DNA of 56,283 nucleotides, from NCBI GenBank assembly GCA_015069695.1, contig JADCRZ010000040.1, positions 1-56,283 of the forward strand. Reading direction: 5' to 3'. A program made the translations under genes and the position numbers. Shown piece by piece: positions 8,446-16,648 of this stretch. The notes below the pieces were generated by a model that was not told the origin of the DNA, did not search any database, and saw nothing but the letters and a program-made list of their open reading frames with translations. Source of the stretch: Williamsia sp. Its GTDB lineage: Bacteria; Bacteroidota; Bacteroidia; Chitinophagales; Chitinophagaceae. The first letter of the stretch is position 1. Each line of letters begins with the position of its first letter.

Positions 8446-9684
8446 ATGCTTAGCACCAATTACAAAATAGCGCTTGTTCACCTGACCTCCAAGCTCAAGC
8501 AAACCGTGGTAGCTGTGCTGGGCGTTACCTTCGGCATCTCGATGTATGTGTTTATGAACAGCTTCATGACGGGCGTGAACGACATCCAGACAACGCTTGC
8601 CTTTACTTCGCTCGCGCATGTCCGTATTTACAACGACGGACCAGCCAACAACACCAACCTGGTAGAAAAAGTCTATCCCACGGTGGTCAGCAACATCCGC
8701 AATGCGCGGGTGGTGCAGTATACAGAAGGCATCCAGAATTCAGGGGCTATTCTTTCGCTCGTGCGCAAACAGCCCGAAGTAACAGGCGTTACGCCGCAGG
8801 TAAACCTCAATGTTTTTTTCCGCAACAGCGGCAACAAGGTCAGCGGTGTTTTATCGGGGGTAGAAGTAGAAACAGAGAACAAGCTGTTTAATATTTCCCA
8901 GTACATGATTGCCGGAAAATGGAACGATTTAAAAGTGCAGTCCAACGGACTGATCATCGGCTCGGGACTGGCCAGTCTGCTGAGCGTGCATGTGGATGAC
9001 AACATCAATGTGCTGACGTCGGATGGCTTTACCAAAAACTATAAGATCATCGGCATCTTTCAGACCAATGTACTGGGTGTCGATAAATCCAAAGCCTATC
9101 TCAACATCAATGCAGTGCGGCAACTGCTTTCCCGCAACCAGGATTTTGTAACTGATCTGCAGATCAACGTGCAGGACTTCAGGGAAACAGCACTCCTGGT
9201 GCAACGCATTGCCCCTGTCGTTCCTTACCGCACAGAAAGCTGGCAGATGTCTAACCAACAGCTGGAAGCCGGCTCGCGCCTGCGCGACATCATTGCCATG
9301 GCTGTTTCGCTGACCATCCTGCTGGTAGCCGGTTTTGGCATTTACAATATCATGAACATGACGATCAATGAAAAGATCAAAGAGATCGCCATTTTAAAAG
9401 CCATGGGTTTTTCCAGCAAGGATGTAACAACGATCTTTCTTGCGCAGGCCATTGTGATCGGCATGATTGGCGGATTGATCGGGATGCTGCTGGGTTTTAT
9501 CGTGGCCGATGTGGTGAATCACATTCCGTTCAAGATCGGCGGACTCAACAACCTGCCAATGGCTTACTACGCGCATGACTATATATTCGCTTTTTTATTC
9601 GGGCTGGCAACCACGCTGGTGGCTGGTTACCTGCCTGCACGCAAGGCATCCCGCATAGATCCTGTCAACATTATAAGAGGCTGA
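8446..9684 (+). CDS. MacB-like ABC transporter permease (FtsX fold)
   Basis: A 412-residue permease with one N-terminal membrane helix (about 18-38, LKQTVVAVLGVTFGISMYVFMN), a large periplasmic domain (about 40-280) and three C-terminal helices (about 284-304, 330-355 and 378-396). The C-terminal part has the FtsX features EIAILKAMGFSSKDV and YLPARKASRIDPVNIIRG. Unlike E. coli MacB, the ATPase is a separate gene directly downstream (one base between the stop and next ATG). MacB-type systems are mechanotransmitters that drive substrates from the periplasm through TolC rather than flipping them across the inner membrane; the gene order here supports that role. Confidence 0.92.
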   Translation: MLSTNYKIALVHLTSKLKQTVVAVLGVTFGISMYVFMNSFMTGVNDIQTTLAFTSLAHVRIYNDGPANNTNLVEKVYPTVVSNIRNARVVQYTEGIQNSGAILSLVRKQPEVTGVTPQVNLNVFFRNSGNKVSGVLSGVEVETENKLFNISQYMIAGKWNDLKVQSNGLIIGSGLASLLSVHVDDNINVLTSDGFTKNYKIIGIFQTNVLGVDKSKAYLNINAVRQLLSRNQDFVTDLQINVQDFRETALLVQRIAPVVPYRTESWQMSNQQLEAGSRLRDIIAMAVSLTILLVAGFGIYNIMNMTINEKIKEIAILKAMGFSSKDVTTIFLAQAIVIGMIGGLIGMLLGFIVADVVNHIPFKIGGLNNLPMAYYAHDYIFAFLFGLATTLVAGYLPARKASRIDPVNIIRG

Positions 9685-9685
9685 T

Positions 9686-10366
9686 ATGAATACCACTCCT
9701 GCACTCAAAGCCATCCATATCACCAAGTATTTTTATGAGCCGGAGCGCTTCCAGGTCCTGAAAGACTTAAGCTTTGAAGTACGCAAGGGAGAATTTTTAT
9801 CGCTCACCGGCAAATCGGGTTCGGGCAAGTCGACACTGCTGTATGTGCTCTCTACCATGGACACTGATTACGAAGGAGAGCTGTTGATCGGGGGTGAAAA
9901 GCTGACCGGCAAAACGCAGAACCAGCTGGCCGCATTCCGCAACGAGCACATCGGCTTTGTATTCCAGTTTCATTATCTCCTGCCTGAATTCAATGTGCTG
10001 GACAATGTAATGCTGCCGGCTTTAAAGCTCAAGAAAAAGAGCCGGGCCGAGATCAAAGAAAAAGCGTATGGCCACCTCAAACTGCTGGGACTGGAAGACC
10101 AGGCGCTCAAGCCAGCCAACAAGCTCTCCGGCGGACAGCAACAGCGGGTAGCCATTGCCCGCGCCCTGATCAATGACCCCAGCATCATCATGGGCGACGA
10201 GCCCACCGGCAACCTCGACTCACGCAATACCAGCATCGTTTTTGACATCTTCCGTTCCCTGTCTCACAGCCAGGGACAAACGATCATCACCGTTACGCAC
10301 GACGAAGACTTCGCGCGCAACAGCGACCGCATCATCGACATGAGCGACGGGGTGATTACCGGATAA
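9686..10366 (+). CDS. ABC transporter ATP-binding protein (LolD/MacB type)
   Basis: A 226-residue nucleotide-binding subunit. Walker A is GKSGSGKST (42-50), the Q-loop glutamine is residue 94, the signature LSGGQ is at 147-151, Walker B ends with IIMGDEPTG (D171, E172) and the switch histidine is H205. The sequence groups with the LolD/MacB class of ATPases that energise FtsX-fold permeases. It ends the operon. Only 14 bp separate its stop from the stop of the convergent 10381 gene, and no terminator hairpin was seen in that gap. Confidence 0.94.
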   Translation: MNTTPALKAIHITKYFYEPERFQVLKDLSFEVRKGEFLSLTGKSGSGKSTLLYVLSTMDTDYEGELLIGGEKLTGKTQNQLAAFRNEHIGFVFQFHYLLPEFNVLDNVMLPALKLKKKSRAEIKEKAYGHLKLLGLEDQALKPANKLSGGQQQRVAIARALINDPSIIMGDEPTGNLDSRNTSIVFDIFRSLSHSQGQTIITVTHDEDFARNSDRIIDMSDGVITG

Positions 10367-10380
10367 GCAGAAGGGTACTT

Positions 10381-10830
10381 TTATTTCAACAGGTTCAGCG
10401 CACTCAGCCAGCTGCTGCGCTGTCCGCTCCAGCCGCTGGTAAACGCTTCGGGTTTCAGACCGCCTTCAAAACTTTTGAGGAGCCCGGCGGCGTCTGTCAT
10501 GGTTTTTACCTTGTTGGCCGTTTGTAAAATGCCGGCGGCTGATGAGCCTTCCTTGAACAGGGAGGGTTTAACAAAACTCGCCAGCGAAGCCACCGTGCTG
10601 GCCATGCTCACTGCATTGGATATTTTCTGCGCCTGGCCCATAAAACCACTTTTTCCGCCGGCCCATGCATCCGTGAACGAAGTGGGCTTCAGCGCACCGG
10701 TGAGCTGCGTAATCAGCTGTCCCGCATTGAGGCCTGCAGGAAGGGCACCTGTAGAAACATTGGGTAATTGGGCGTGGATAGCTTGGGTAGACAGAAATAA
10801 GCCCAAAGCCAGCAAGAGGATGTTTCGCAT
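10381..10830 (-). CDS. Small exported protein with a duplicated motif
   Basis: I do not recognise a named family. The start at 10830 gives a good Sec signal peptide (MRNILLLALGLFLSTQAIHAQ), which the upstream in-frame extension lacks. The mature part of about 128 residues is rich in Ala, Gly, Ser and Leu and carries two related segments, LKPTSFTDAWAGGKSGFMG near the middle and LKPEAFTSGWSGQRSSWLS at the end, suggesting an internal duplication. Between them is a helical stretch (SNAVSMASTVASLASFVKP). It has no cysteine and no membrane helix beyond the leader, so it is probably periplasmic or outer-membrane associated. The message of the upstream protease gene ends at a hairpin before this gene, so it likely has its own promoter. 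Function unknown. Confidence 0.65.
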   Translation of the reverse strand: MRNILLLALGLFLSTQAIHAQLPNVSTGALPAGLNAGQLITQLTGALKPTSFTDAWAGGKSGFMGQAQKISNAVSMASTVASLASFVKPSLFKEGSSAAGILQTANKVKTMTDAAGLLKSFEGGLKPEAFTSGWSGQRSSWLSALNLLK

Positions 10831-10888
10831 AGAAGTAGTTTTTGGGTAAGAAATGGTGGTTTGTTGTTTTTGTAACAGACAAGAAAAA

Positions 10889-10925
10889 AATAAGTTCATC
10901 CCTTTTAACAAGGGATGAACTTATT
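10889..10925 (-). terminator. Strong intrinsic terminator of the metalloprotease gene
   Basis: A perfect 16-bp stem (AATAAGTTCATCCCTT and its complement) with a 5-nt loop. On the minus strand it is followed directly by a TTTTTTT run. It ends transcripts of the gene at 10947-13484. Confidence 0.88.
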
Positions 10926-10946
10926 CCTGCACTGCATAACAAAAAC

Positions 10947-13484
10947 CTAAAACGCCCATTCATTATCCGGCATACCAATCGGCGCGCCCGGTGGCATGGC
11001 CAGGGGCTCGGCGAGCTGGAACTTGCCGGGGTCGTTTTCGAATTCCTTGATTTGGGAGAGGGCAAAAAGGAAGGCTGCTTTTTGGCGGGGTTGCGCACCT
11101 GCCAGCTTGCTGTTCAGCCAGTCTTTTAGCTCGCTGATCTTCAGCAAGGCTTCTCCGCGTACGCTTTCACCGGCCCGGGTGTTGGCGGCTATGCCTAACA
11201 GGTATTTGGTGGTGAGGTTATTGACCATCACCTGCAGCTCCCCTTTATAACCCGCAACAGGCGCGGCTTTCCAGGTTTGTTCCAGCAGCTTGTCGACCAT
11301 GGGCATAAAGCCGGGCTGTTTGCTGTCGCGGGCCTGGTATTCGATGAGGCGGGCTGCTCTTTGTGCATCAAGCAGGTAGGCCAGGGTGGCTGCGGCGGCT
11401 GTTTCCGCTGCACCAATGGGGTCGAAAGTAACACCGGTGTGTCCGTCGAAAGTTTCGGCACTGGCGGGATAGCCTACGGGGCGCGGTGGAATTTTTGCGA
11501 TTAAGTTTTCCGGCAGGGCCAGGGCATCGGGCTTGATGGTGGAAAGCATGCCGTCGATGGCACGCCATTGCTCGGCTGGCTCCACCATGCGTGTTACCAC
11601 TTCGCCGTCGTTTTTGAGGGCATGGGTGAAATACAAACCGCCGATTGAATTGGCAACAGCTTCTATCTGGTAGCGGTGCAGGAGGTACATCGGCACCAGC
11701 ACTTCTTCCAGGGTCGACATGGGCGCATCCTGGCGGATGGCTTTTTCAGAGAAATTGTCGAGCACATGCCGGCGGATGGTCATCAGCTTGTTCAGCTGGT
11801 CTACCGAGTTTACGCCTTCATCCCACTGGTGCGCCAGCGGGTGTACACTGCCGCCGATATCCGGAATAAAGATATGTCCCTGCGCCAGCGTTTCTTTCAT
11901 GATCTTATCAAGGACCGCATCTTCGTTGGTGCCTTTCTGAAAATCGGAATAACCCCATGTGATGGCGCGCTTGTCCCAGCTGCCAATGCCCTTTGCATAA
12001 ACATCAGAAATATCGATGGTGCCATCTGCTTTGAGCGAAAAACGCGGGAAGGGATAGTCCATGACAGAGGCCCGCTCGTGGGTGCTGCTGGTGAAATTGT
12101 GGTAAAGCCCCAGGGTATGACCGATCTCATGGGCCGACAACTGACGGATGCGGGCCAGGGCCAGTTGCTGCATTTGTTCAGGGACGGGTTTGCCATCCAC
12201 ATAGGGCTGCAGCAAACCTTCCGCGATCAGGTAATCCTGGCGGTGACGGTCGGAGCCCAGGGTTACAACGCCCTTGATGATTTCGCCGGTGCGGGGGTCG
12301 GTGTAGGAAGAACCGTAAGAAAAGGCCCGGAGGGGTGCGCCGGAGCGGTTGACCCAGTTGACCACATTGTAACGGATGTCCATAGGGTCTGCATCGGCGG
12401 GCAGTTCTTTTACCTGGAAGGCATTTTTATAGCCCGCTGCTTCAAAAGCCTGGTTCCACCAGGAGCCACCTTCGATCAGGGCCTTTTTGATCAGCTCCGG
12501 TGCACCACGATCGATGTAGTAAACGATGGGTTCAACGGCTTCACTCACGGCGGCGCCGGGATCTTTTTTGTGCAGGCGGTGACGGGCGGTAAACCGTTTC
12601 TGGAGGGGCTCCGTCATGGGAGCAGAAAAATCATAGTAGCTAAATGCATTGAAGCCGGTGCGCGGATCAAACTTGCGCGGGGTATAATTACCATCAGGCA
12701 GCTCTACAAACGACTGGTGCATCTGAACGCTTACGGCAGCCGGATCGGCTGCTACCCCACCGCCGCGGCCACCACCTCTTGCGCCGCCACCGCTGCCGGT
12801 AAAGGTAATCAGCGCTTCAAATTCGGTGTTCCTGGGAAAGTTCTTTGTATTGTCCATGTAAACAGCCGAACGGGTTTCATCGAGGCGGTAGCCGCCACCG
12901 CCGGCTGCGCCGGCCCGGTTGCCGGCAGCAATGGCACTGCCTAAATTTCCGCGCCCCGTACCCAGGTCATCGCCGATCCGCTGGCTGTCGCGGATCAGAA
13001 AAGGGGTCAGGTCAACAAGTATCCGGTCGCCTTCTGTTGCCACGGGAACAAAACCCCAGAGTACAGATTTGGCAAATGCATTTTCAACCGCCTTTTTCTC
13101 GTCTTCATTCCCCTTTACCGAGCGGTAATTGGTAACAGGCTGCAGCAGGAACACTTTGGGTCCCATTTTGACAAACTTGGCCAGCACAGCAGAAGCCTGT
13201 CCGCGTTCAGGTCCGCCATTGCCGACGCCATCCGCCAGTGAGCTGAAGTAGAGGAATTCCTGGTCGAAGCGGCTGATCTCCAAATAAATTTTTCCCGTCT
13301 TCTCATCATAATAAAACGGAAAATAGCCTTCGTACTTTTTGAAGTTTTGTGTGAAGGAAGTGATGCTGGCAGCGGGCCTGCCTTCGGGGCGGTTGCCCGT
13401 ACCTTCCGGTTGTGTAGGCCTGTTCTGGGAGTAGACTCCCTGCAGAATTCCCAACAAAGCAGCAGACAGCAGAAAAATTCTCAT
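10947..13484 (-). CDS. Exported zinc-dependent metalloprotease (DUF5117/DUF4953 type)
   Basis: An 845-residue protein with a signal peptide (MRIFLLSAALLGILQGVYSQ). The N-terminal half matches the DUF5118/DUF5117 arrangement seen in Bacteroidota zinc proteases, including FPFYYDEKTGKIYLEIS and FLYFSSLADGVG. About residue 450 is the zincin motif HEIGHTLGLYH, followed by a Met-turn SVMDYP, the metzincin pattern. A Gly-rich linker (GGGARGGGRGGG) interrupts the N-terminal part at about residue 230. It should be active in the periplasm or outside the cell, cutting unknown proteins or peptides. It is monocistronic by its terminator. Assignment to the family is firm; substrates are unknown. Confidence 0.92.
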   Translation of the reverse strand: MRIFLLSAALLGILQGVYSQNRPTQPEGTGNRPEGRPAASITSFTQNFKKYEGYFPFYYDEKTGKIYLEISRFDQEFLYFSSLADGVGNGGPERGQASAVLAKFVKMGPKVFLLQPVTNYRSVKGNEDEKKAVENAFAKSVLWGFVPVATEGDRILVDLTPFLIRDSQRIGDDLGTGRGNLGSAIAAGNRAGAAGGGGYRLDETRSAVYMDNTKNFPRNTEFEALITFTGSGGGARGGGRGGGVAADPAAVSVQMHQSFVELPDGNYTPRKFDPRTGFNAFSYYDFSAPMTEPLQKRFTARHRLHKKDPGAAVSEAVEPIVYYIDRGAPELIKKALIEGGSWWNQAFEAAGYKNAFQVKELPADADPMDIRYNVVNWVNRSGAPLRAFSYGSSYTDPRTGEIIKGVVTLGSDRHRQDYLIAEGLLQPYVDGKPVPEQMQQLALARIRQLSAHEIGHTLGLYHNFTSSTHERASVMDYPFPRFSLKADGTIDISDVYAKGIGSWDKRAITWGYSDFQKGTNEDAVLDKIMKETLAQGHIFIPDIGGSVHPLAHQWDEGVNSVDQLNKLMTIRRHVLDNFSEKAIRQDAPMSTLEEVLVPMYLLHRYQIEAVANSIGGLYFTHALKNDGEVVTRMVEPAEQWRAIDGMLSTIKPDALALPENLIAKIPPRPVGYPASAETFDGHTGVTFDPIGAAETAAAATLAYLLDAQRAARLIEYQARDSKQPGFMPMVDKLLEQTWKAAPVAGYKGELQVMVNNLTTKYLLGIAANTRAGESVRGEALLKISELKDWLNSKLAGAQPRQKAAFLFALSQIKEFENDPGKFQLAEPLAMPPGAPIGMPDNEWAF

Positions 13485-13610
13485 ATTCAGTCAGTTTAGA
13501 TATTGCGATAAGATAACTCTAAACCGCAATTTTACCTGAATATAGAAATAAAAAAAATATTTATTCCGGAACGGGGAACAAGGAAGTTTTTTTCTGCTGC
13601 TGCCTGAATA

Positions 13611-14129
13611 CTATGCTTTATTCAACGCATCCACGATTTTCTCCATCTGGTGCAGGTGTCTTTGGGTATGATAGAGGATAAAATGCACCAGTTCCAGTTT
13701 GGTGATATCACCCAGGGGAAGACCAGTTACCAGGTCATCCAAATTCTGACTGGCCGCATTTTCTTTAAACACCCTGAATGCGTTGTCCAGTTTGTCGAGC
13801 GTATCTTGTTTTTGATACACCCCTTCTTCCGGCACGGTCATCTCGGGCGATTTCATTTTTGTTGAAAAATTCAGGAATGTTTTTTTCAGCTCATCCGCCC
13901 TTGCAGCTGAGTTTCTGCCGGCAGCTTTCGGAGGCGCCAGCAAGGCCTGGCCAAGTCCCATGGTAGATTTAATGATATGCCTGTACAGCATTCCTACTGT
14001 CCAGCTTCCTTCATAAGGAACCTGGTTGATCTTGTCATCCGGCAGCGACGACAGTGATTGCTTCAGGCGGGATACAGTTTCATCAATGGATGAAAACAAG
14101 TCAGCCGTGTTGGTTGTTTCGGTGGGCAT
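13611..14129 (-). CDS. DinB-superfamily protein
   Basis: A 172-residue four-helix-bundle protein of the DinB/YfiT type. The helices carry the spaced histidines that bind a divalent metal in this fold: GMLYRHIIKS near residue 50 and FILYHTQRHLHQMEKI near the end. DinB-like proteins often serve as thiol-dependent (bacillithiol, mycothiol or glutathione) transferases, but many have no known activity. It follows the VOC gene at 14151 by 21 bp on the same strand and is probably cotranscribed with it. No signal peptide is present, so it acts in the cytoplasm. Confidence 0.85.
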   Translation of the reverse strand: MPTETTNTADLFSSIDETVSRLKQSLSSLPDDKINQVPYEGSWTVGMLYRHIIKSTMGLGQALLAPPKAAGRNSAARADELKKTFLNFSTKMKSPEMTVPEEGVYQKQDTLDKLDNAFRVFKENAASQNLDDLVTGLPLGDITKLELVHFILYHTQRHLHQMEKIVDALNKA

Positions 14130-14150
14130 ACAAAAGGGGTTTAATGGTAT

Positions 14151-14588
14151 TTAATTTTGCTGTGCTGGTTGCTGGTGATAACTGATCATCCATTGAATGC
14201 CATAGCGGTCTTTGAACGATCCGAAATAATCGCCCCAGAAAGTATCGGCCATGGCCATTTCGATTTTTCCGCCTTCCGACAAGCCGTTAAAGATCCGGTC
14301 TGCTTCTTCCTTGCTGTCGGTGTTGATAGAAAGATACATGTTGTTGCCAACTTCCAGCCGCTGCCCCATGCTTTCCAGCGCATCGGTGGCCATCAGCAGG
14401 GTTTCATTGCCCAGTGGCAGGGCAATGTGCATGATCTTTTCCTTGTCCTGGTCAGACAGTTTAGCGCCTTCCTGCGTGTCTTTAAAACGCATCAGCGTAG
14501 CAAATTCACCCCCAAAAACAGACTTGTAAAAATTGAATGCTTCTTCTGTATTTCCATTGAAATTTAAATAGGGATTAAACTTGGGCAT
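14151..14588 (-). CDS. VOC family protein, PhnB/YjdN-like
   Basis: Start set at ATG 14588 (MPKFNPYLNFNGN), since that is where the family begins; the upstream in-frame extension has no homologous look. The 145 residues contain the paired beta-alpha-beta-beta-beta units of the vicinal-oxygen-chelate fold, with EEAFNFYKSVFGGEF at the start and DRYGIQWMISY at the end, typical of the PhnB/YjdN (3-demethylubiquinone-like) branch. Members bind metals or small molecules, and most have no assigned reaction. It is upstream of the DinB gene by 21 bp, a pairing that recurs in small Bacteroidota detoxification-like operons (inference). Confidence 0.88.
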   Translation of the reverse strand: MPKFNPYLNFNGNTEEAFNFYKSVFGGEFATLMRFKDTQEGAKLSDQDKEKIMHIALPLGNETLLMATDALESMGQRLEVGNNMYLSINTDSKEEADRIFNGLSEGGKIEMAMADTFWGDYFGSFKDRYGIQWMISYHQQPAQQN

Positions 14589-14684
14589 ACCAGGTGGGTT
14601 TTGGTTGTTTATTGTTGTAGAAAGGGAAGCTAATATAAGAAAATCCCCGTTCCGGAACAGGTTGTGCTGCAAAAAAGAATCGCT

Positions 14685-15524
14685 TTATTTCAGCACTACA
14701 TCCGCCAGCACAGGAAAATGATCGGAAGGATATTTGCCCTTGTAAGTATCGGTCAGGATGCCATAGCGCTGCACGGTAAAAGCACCTGAAACAAAGATAT
14801 GGTCGATGATCTCGCTCCGGCCTACATTGGCGCCAAAGCCGTTGAAAGAGCCGCCATTCGCATAGGGATGAGGGGCCAGCCGGTACACATCTTTTATAAA
14901 AGCGGAACCCGCCAGGGTTTTATACCATTCCGACTCATGGCCGCCGTTGAGATCACCGGTAAAGACCACGGGTGCTTTGCCGGCGATGGCCTGTATTTTT
15001 TGCAGGATCAGCTTGCTGCTTTCCTGGCGTGCTTTTACGCCCTGGTGATCATAGTGGACATTGAAAAAGTAAAATTTCTTTTTTGATTTCAGCTCCTGCA
15101 GCTGCACCCAGGAGCAGATCCGGTTCAGGTGTGCATCCCAGCCCGGACCAGGCTTATCAGGCGTTTCAGAAAGCCAGAAATCACCCTTACCCAGCAGCCT
15201 GAATTTGTCTTTCTTAAAAAAGATGGCAGAATGCTCGCCTTTGTCTTTGCCATCATCGCGCCCAATGCCGTAACGGGTATATTCCGGCAGGGCAGCACTC
15301 AAATCTTCCAACTGGTTCAGCAGTCCCTCCTGCGTACCAAAAACATCAAACCCATGAAACCGGATCAGCGAAGCAACCACCGGCGCCCTGTTCACCCACA
15401 GGTTACTACTGTCGCCCTTGTTATCATACCGCAGGTTATAGGTGCCGATTGTTAGCTGCTGGGCTTGGGATTGAAAAGAAAAGAAAACCAAAGACGCTGT
15501 AAGAAAAGAGATTGTTTCTCTCAT
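14685..15524 (-). CDS. Exported endonuclease/exonuclease/phosphatase family protein
   Basis: A 279-residue enzyme with a signal peptide (MRETISFLTASLVFFSFQSQAQ). The EEP fold motifs are in order: IGTYNLRYDN, FGTQEGL (metal-binding glutamate), HYDHQG, FTGDLNGG (catalytic Asp/Asn) and the final YPSDHFPV (catalytic Asp/His). Family members cut phosphodiester or phosphomonoester bonds in nucleic acids, inositol phosphates or sphingolipids. Export to the periplasm and the short length suit a nutrient-scavenging hydrolase, but the substrate is open. It is 96 bp upstream of the VOC gene on the same strand. Confidence 0.92.
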   Translation of the reverse strand: MRETISFLTASLVFFSFQSQAQQLTIGTYNLRYDNKGDSSNLWVNRAPVVASLIRFHGFDVFGTQEGLLNQLEDLSAALPEYTRYGIGRDDGKDKGEHSAIFFKKDKFRLLGKGDFWLSETPDKPGPGWDAHLNRICSWVQLQELKSKKKFYFFNVHYDHQGVKARQESSKLILQKIQAIAGKAPVVFTGDLNGGHESEWYKTLAGSAFIKDVYRLAPHPYANGGSFNGFGANVGRSEIIDHIFVSGAFTVQRYGILTDTYKGKYPSDHFPVLADVVLK

Positions 15525-15560
15525 GATTTAATTTGTTTAAATAGCAATATATGTCTGAAC

Positions 15561-15935
15561 CTATGCGCGCTCGTCCACCTCAAAAATGCCGAATGTGTTG
15601 TTGTCGGGATCTGTAAAATACCCCTGCCAGCACCTGCCCGGAACGGCAAATTTCGGCAGCGCGATTTGTCCGCCATGCTGGAGTATCTGCTCACTTGTAC
15701 GGTCATAACTTTCCACTTGTACAGAGCATACAAATGCATTGGTACCGGATTCAGGAGGGGGCCGTTTGGCGGGGCGGCGCAGCAGTCCGCCGGCGATGCT
15801 CCCGGTTTCGATCCGGTAATATTCTAGAGGCATTTGCGCTTGCCGGATGAACTTCCAACCAAAGATGGTTTCATAAAACCGGGTGTCTCTTCCCGGATCG
15901 GAAGACTGGATTTCAAAGTAGCCGATGGTATTCAT
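15561..15935 (-). CDS. VOC family protein (glyoxalase/bleomycin-resistance fold)
   Basis: A 124-residue single-unit VOC protein: IGYFEIQSSDPGRDTRFYETIFGWKF opens the first repeat (quoted in part), and GYFTDPDNNTFGIFEV closes the second with the metal-site glutamate. It matches the CFP32-like branch whose members act on small carbonyl or antibiotic-like ligands; no substrate can be named. Its ATG overlaps the TGA of the helix-hairpin-helix gene by four bases (ATGA at 15932-15935), so the two are translationally coupled. Confidence 0.88.
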   Translation of the reverse strand: MNTIGYFEIQSSDPGRDTRFYETIFGWKFIRQAQMPLEYYRIETGSIAGGLLRRPAKRPPPESGTNAFVCSVQVESYDRTSEQILQHGGQIALPKFAVPGRCWQGYFTDPDNNTFGIFEVDERA

Positions 15936-16147
15936 ATGGTTGATCGCTTTTTAAAGTCCAATCCTTTTTCCTGCAAAGCTTTCCTGAGCTTGGGAACAGA
16001 TGAAGGGCCAACCCCATGTAGCTGCAGGATGTCTTTTTCTGTGTAGTTAGCCAGCTTGGCAAGCGTAGTAATTCCCTGGCTTTGCAGCGCACGCCGGGCG
16101 GGTGCGGAAAGCAGGAAAAGAAAATCTTCTTCCGGTGGAATTCTCAT
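15932..16147 (-). CDS. Helix-hairpin-helix protein (RNA polymerase alpha-CTD-like)
   Basis: A 71-residue protein starting at ATG 16147 (MRIPPEEDF); an alternative start at 16195 would add 16 residues with three cysteines. The core, APARRALQSQGITTLAKLANY followed by DILQLHGVGPSSVPKLRKAL, is the two-helix SAM/alpha-CTD-like HhH fold that binds DNA backbone or proteins. Similar small proteins are found in many Bacteroidota and Firmicutes, usually as DNA-binding domains of unknown role. It is the first of a coupled pair with the VOC gene, which might suggest it modulates or accompanies that enzyme. Confidence 0.8.
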   Translation of the reverse strand: MRIPPEEDFLFLLSAPARRALQSQGITTLAKLANYTEKDILQLHGVGPSSVPKLRKALQEKGLDFKKRSTI

Positions 16148-16220
16148 ACAGCATTTTTGGGCGTGACAGCCGGCGCAAACAGGAATACCTGGCAAATATA
16201 GGGAGATGAACCAGTAAAAG

Positions 16221-16589
16221 TCACCGGCTGCTAAATTGTCCGAAGTGCCAGAGGATGCCCGACGGATCGTGCAAAAAACATTCTCTTCCCCAGTCGTATG
16301 TGCGGATAGGCGTTAGCTTTGCGCCGGGGTAGCCAGCCGTCAAGTCCAGGGCCTGTAATTCTTGCCAATACTTGTCCACATCATCCACCTCAACAAAGAT
16401 CATTGAGTTGTCGATCCAGTCCTGCACATAAGCGTTTTGCAGATAAAACCCGATCTTATCTGTTTTGAACAAAGACATAGCAGGGGACAAGATCTTTTCC
16501 TCAAAACCCAGGCCACGGTAAAACTTCCTGGACAATTCATAATCTTTGGCTCCGATGAACGGCCGGATCGACAGGGCTTCTTTATTCAT
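16221..16589 (-). CDS. VOC family protein (bleomycin-resistance-like)
   Basis: A 122-residue VOC protein: IRPFIGAKDYELSRKFYRGLGF opens the first module (given in part), and GRECFLHDPSGILWHFGQF ends the second. The tryptophan and histidine in LWHF fit the bleomycin-resistance/BRP subgroup, where a dimer forms the ligand site. Members can bind antibiotics but most are uncharacterised. It is the third VOC gene in 2.5 kb but is only distantly like the other two, so the clustering is not a simple tandem duplication. Confidence 0.87.
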   Translation of the reverse strand: MNKEALSIRPFIGAKDYELSRKFYRGLGFEEKILSPAMSLFKTDKIGFYLQNAYVQDWIDNSMIFVEVDDVDKYWQELQALDLTAGYPGAKLTPIRTYDWGRECFLHDPSGILWHFGQFSSR

Positions 16590-16648
16590 GGGTCATTTCT
16601 TTGATGAAAGATACAGAAATACCGAAGTATAAGATCGCCCCGTAAAAC

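Noticed and set aside
11676-12944. Long open frame (422 codons) on the plus strand
   Set aside because: Fully antisense to the zinc metalloprotease gene, whose motifs and signal peptide are clear; the frame is open because of the coding bias of the true strand.
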